A stretch of DNA of 25,000 bases, from positions 245,001 through 270,000 of the forward strand of contig WBZZ01000655.1 of the NCBI GenBank assembly GCA_019918135.1, read 5' to 3'. The translations under genes were made by a program, and so were the position numbers. Below, one piece after another: positions 24,255 through 25,000 of this stretch (positions are counted from its first letter, which is position 1; each line of letters begins with the position of its first letter). The DNA comes from Paulinella micropora. Its lineage: Eukaryota > Cercozoa > Imbricatea > Euglyphida > Paulinellidae. The notes below the pieces were generated by a model, which was given only the letters and a program-made list of their open reading frames with translations, was not told the DNA's origin and did no database searches.

Positions 24255-25000
24255 ATGGACCACAAACACAGCAGTCCTCAAAACAATAGCACGGATGAAG
24301 TTGTAGATGACGAGGATCAAAGAAAGGAACAGCAAGCATTAGAAATACATTACCAAAAAAGATTACCGACCGATAAATGGAATACAATATGGGCAGACAA
24401 ACCGCTTAAACAAGTATTTGTAGATTTGGCGGATATGTCAAAACTTAAAGACAAGAAAGGAAATAAAGGTTATGCTTGGATGTTGTTTTGGATTGACACT
24501 CACAGCCGATTTTTAATTATTAAACCGCTTAAAAACAAAACGGCGAAAGAAGTTTATATGGCTTTAAAATCAATACCATACACACCAGAGAGCATTACAA
24601 CAGATAGCGGAAGTGAATATAAAGGAATGGTAAAAGATTATTTCAGAGAAAATAATATTGACCATCGGACTGTTGAAGTGGGCGACCATCGGGCTCTTGC
24701 GATTGTGGACCGTGTAATCAGAACTATTAGAAGGTGGCTTGACATTCTATTTGAAACTAACGGCAATTTTGATTGGCTTTCTTGGATTGACGATATGGTT
24801 GATGCTTATAATATGCGACATCATAGAACAATTCAAGCTAGACCGATTGATGTATTTAAGGGGGTGAATAAAAATAAACAACTTATTCAACGGGATGGTT
24901 TAGTAGACGAATTTGAAAAGGGCGATAGAGTGAGAAAGGAGTTGAAAAGGAATTTATTTTCAAAAGGGGGCCGACAATACAGTAAGCAGATTTACACCGT
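24255..25000 (+). CDS. INT: Retroviral-type (rve/DDE) integrase, cut by the window edge
   Basis: The frame is open from the ATG to the last base (at least 248 residues). Residues 1-36 are polar and probably disordered. The rve core follows: first Asp57 in VFVDLADM, the strand WMLFWIDTHSRFLII at 75-89, and second Asp117 in TTDSGSEYKG. The third acidic position is Asp152 in ALAIVDRVIRTIRR rather than the Glu usual for D-D-35-E enzymes, 34 residues after the second. The motif HHRTIQARPIDVF (189-201) is the usual core end. The C-terminus (KGDRVRKELK, then FSKGGRQYSKQIYT) is the small beta-barrel typical of these proteins. It would join the linear element to host DNA. No AATATAG box is seen; the 52-base leader is unusually GC-rich, and the same frame stays open back to about 24191 without an ATG. 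Confidence 0.92.
   Translation, partial: MDHKHSSPQNNSTDEVVDDEDQRKEQQALEIHYQKRLPTDKWNTIWADKPLKQVFVDLADMSKLKDKKGNKGYAWMLFWIDTHSRFLIIKPLKNKTAKEVYMALKSIPYTPESITTDSGSEYKGMVKDYFRENNIDHRTVEVGDHRALAIVDRVIRTIRRWLDILFETNGNFDWLSWIDDMVDAYNMRHHRTIQARPIDVFKGVNKNKQLIQRDGLVDEFEKGDRVRKELKRNLFSKGGRQYSKQIYT

Larger units (their letters stand above)
5356..25000. mobile_element. Integrated polinton-like virus, left part, open at right edge
   Basis: From about 5350-5400 the DNA becomes AT-rich and gene-dense. The gene set is diagnostic of the polinton / polinton-like virus group: protein-primed DNA polymerase B, rve integrase, FtsK/HerA-type ATPase, adenovirus-like protease, double jelly-roll major capsid and single jelly-roll minor capsid. 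A polymerase near one end and an integrase near the other is the usual polinton arrangement, so the right terminus probably lies shortly beyond the window. The visible length of about 19.6 kb suits elements of 15-25 kb or slightly more. The exact left end and target duplication cannot be fixed without the right end. Several genes carry nonsense or frameshift lesions, so this copy may be a decaying endogenous virus. Confidence 0.9.

Noticed and set aside
1..25000. CRISPR arrays, tRNA or rRNA genes
   Set aside because: No regularly spaced repeats of suitable length and no cloverleaf or conserved rRNA segment was seen by eye on either strand.

Overview
The window joins two unlike pieces of DNA. 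Bases 1 to about 5350 look like non-coding nuclear DNA of a eukaryote. They are moderately GC-rich, C/A-biased on the + strand, full of short overlapping frames in both directions, and carry diverged duplications, a CT microsatellite and small palindromes. I cannot name the host; a protist or alga is an inference from the kind of virus found here. From about 5350-5400 the composition changes abruptly to AT-rich, gene-dense DNA that runs off the right edge.

The right-hand 19.6 kb is an integrated polinton / polinton-like virus (Maverick-type element). It carries a protein-primed family B DNA polymerase near its left end and a retroviral-type (rve) integrase at the right edge of the window. It also has the full virion module: double jelly-roll major capsid protein, single jelly-roll minor capsid (penton) protein, FtsK/HerA-type packaging ATPase and adenovirus-type cysteine protease. 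Only the left end is in view. A near-perfect 50-bp palindrome sits at the composition boundary.

Layout: small basic ORFs and DNA polymerase on the + strand (5584-9043); lipase (-) facing away from a small ExoX-C-like protein (+) (9045-10076); then a long minus-strand block. That block holds a DUF3223-like protein, a beta-rich structural protein, major capsid, minor capsid, a GIY-YIG nuclease, protease, two coiled-coil frames, a small basic virion-type protein, the ATPase, a small beta-rich protein, a two-helix membrane protein and a fibre gene of about 1300 codons ending in a self-cleaving S74 chaperone. The right edge has a KE/SE-rich protein, a DUF5754-like protein, an F-box/zinc-type protein and the integrase. 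Polymerase and integrase would serve replication and insertion; capsid proteins, protease and ATPase would build and fill an icosahedral particle; fibre, beta-rich protein and lipase would serve attachment and entry.

The copy is partly decayed. I see three in-frame TGA codons (polymerase, fibre twice), one in-frame TAA (GIY-YIG gene), and probable frameshifts in the major capsid C-terminus, the coiled-coil gene, the small basic virion gene, the KE/SE-rich gene and the DUF5754-like gene. ATPase, protease, minor capsid, lipase and the visible integrase are open. Many minus-strand genes share an AATATAG motif a few bases before the ATG, which looks like a viral promoter signature.
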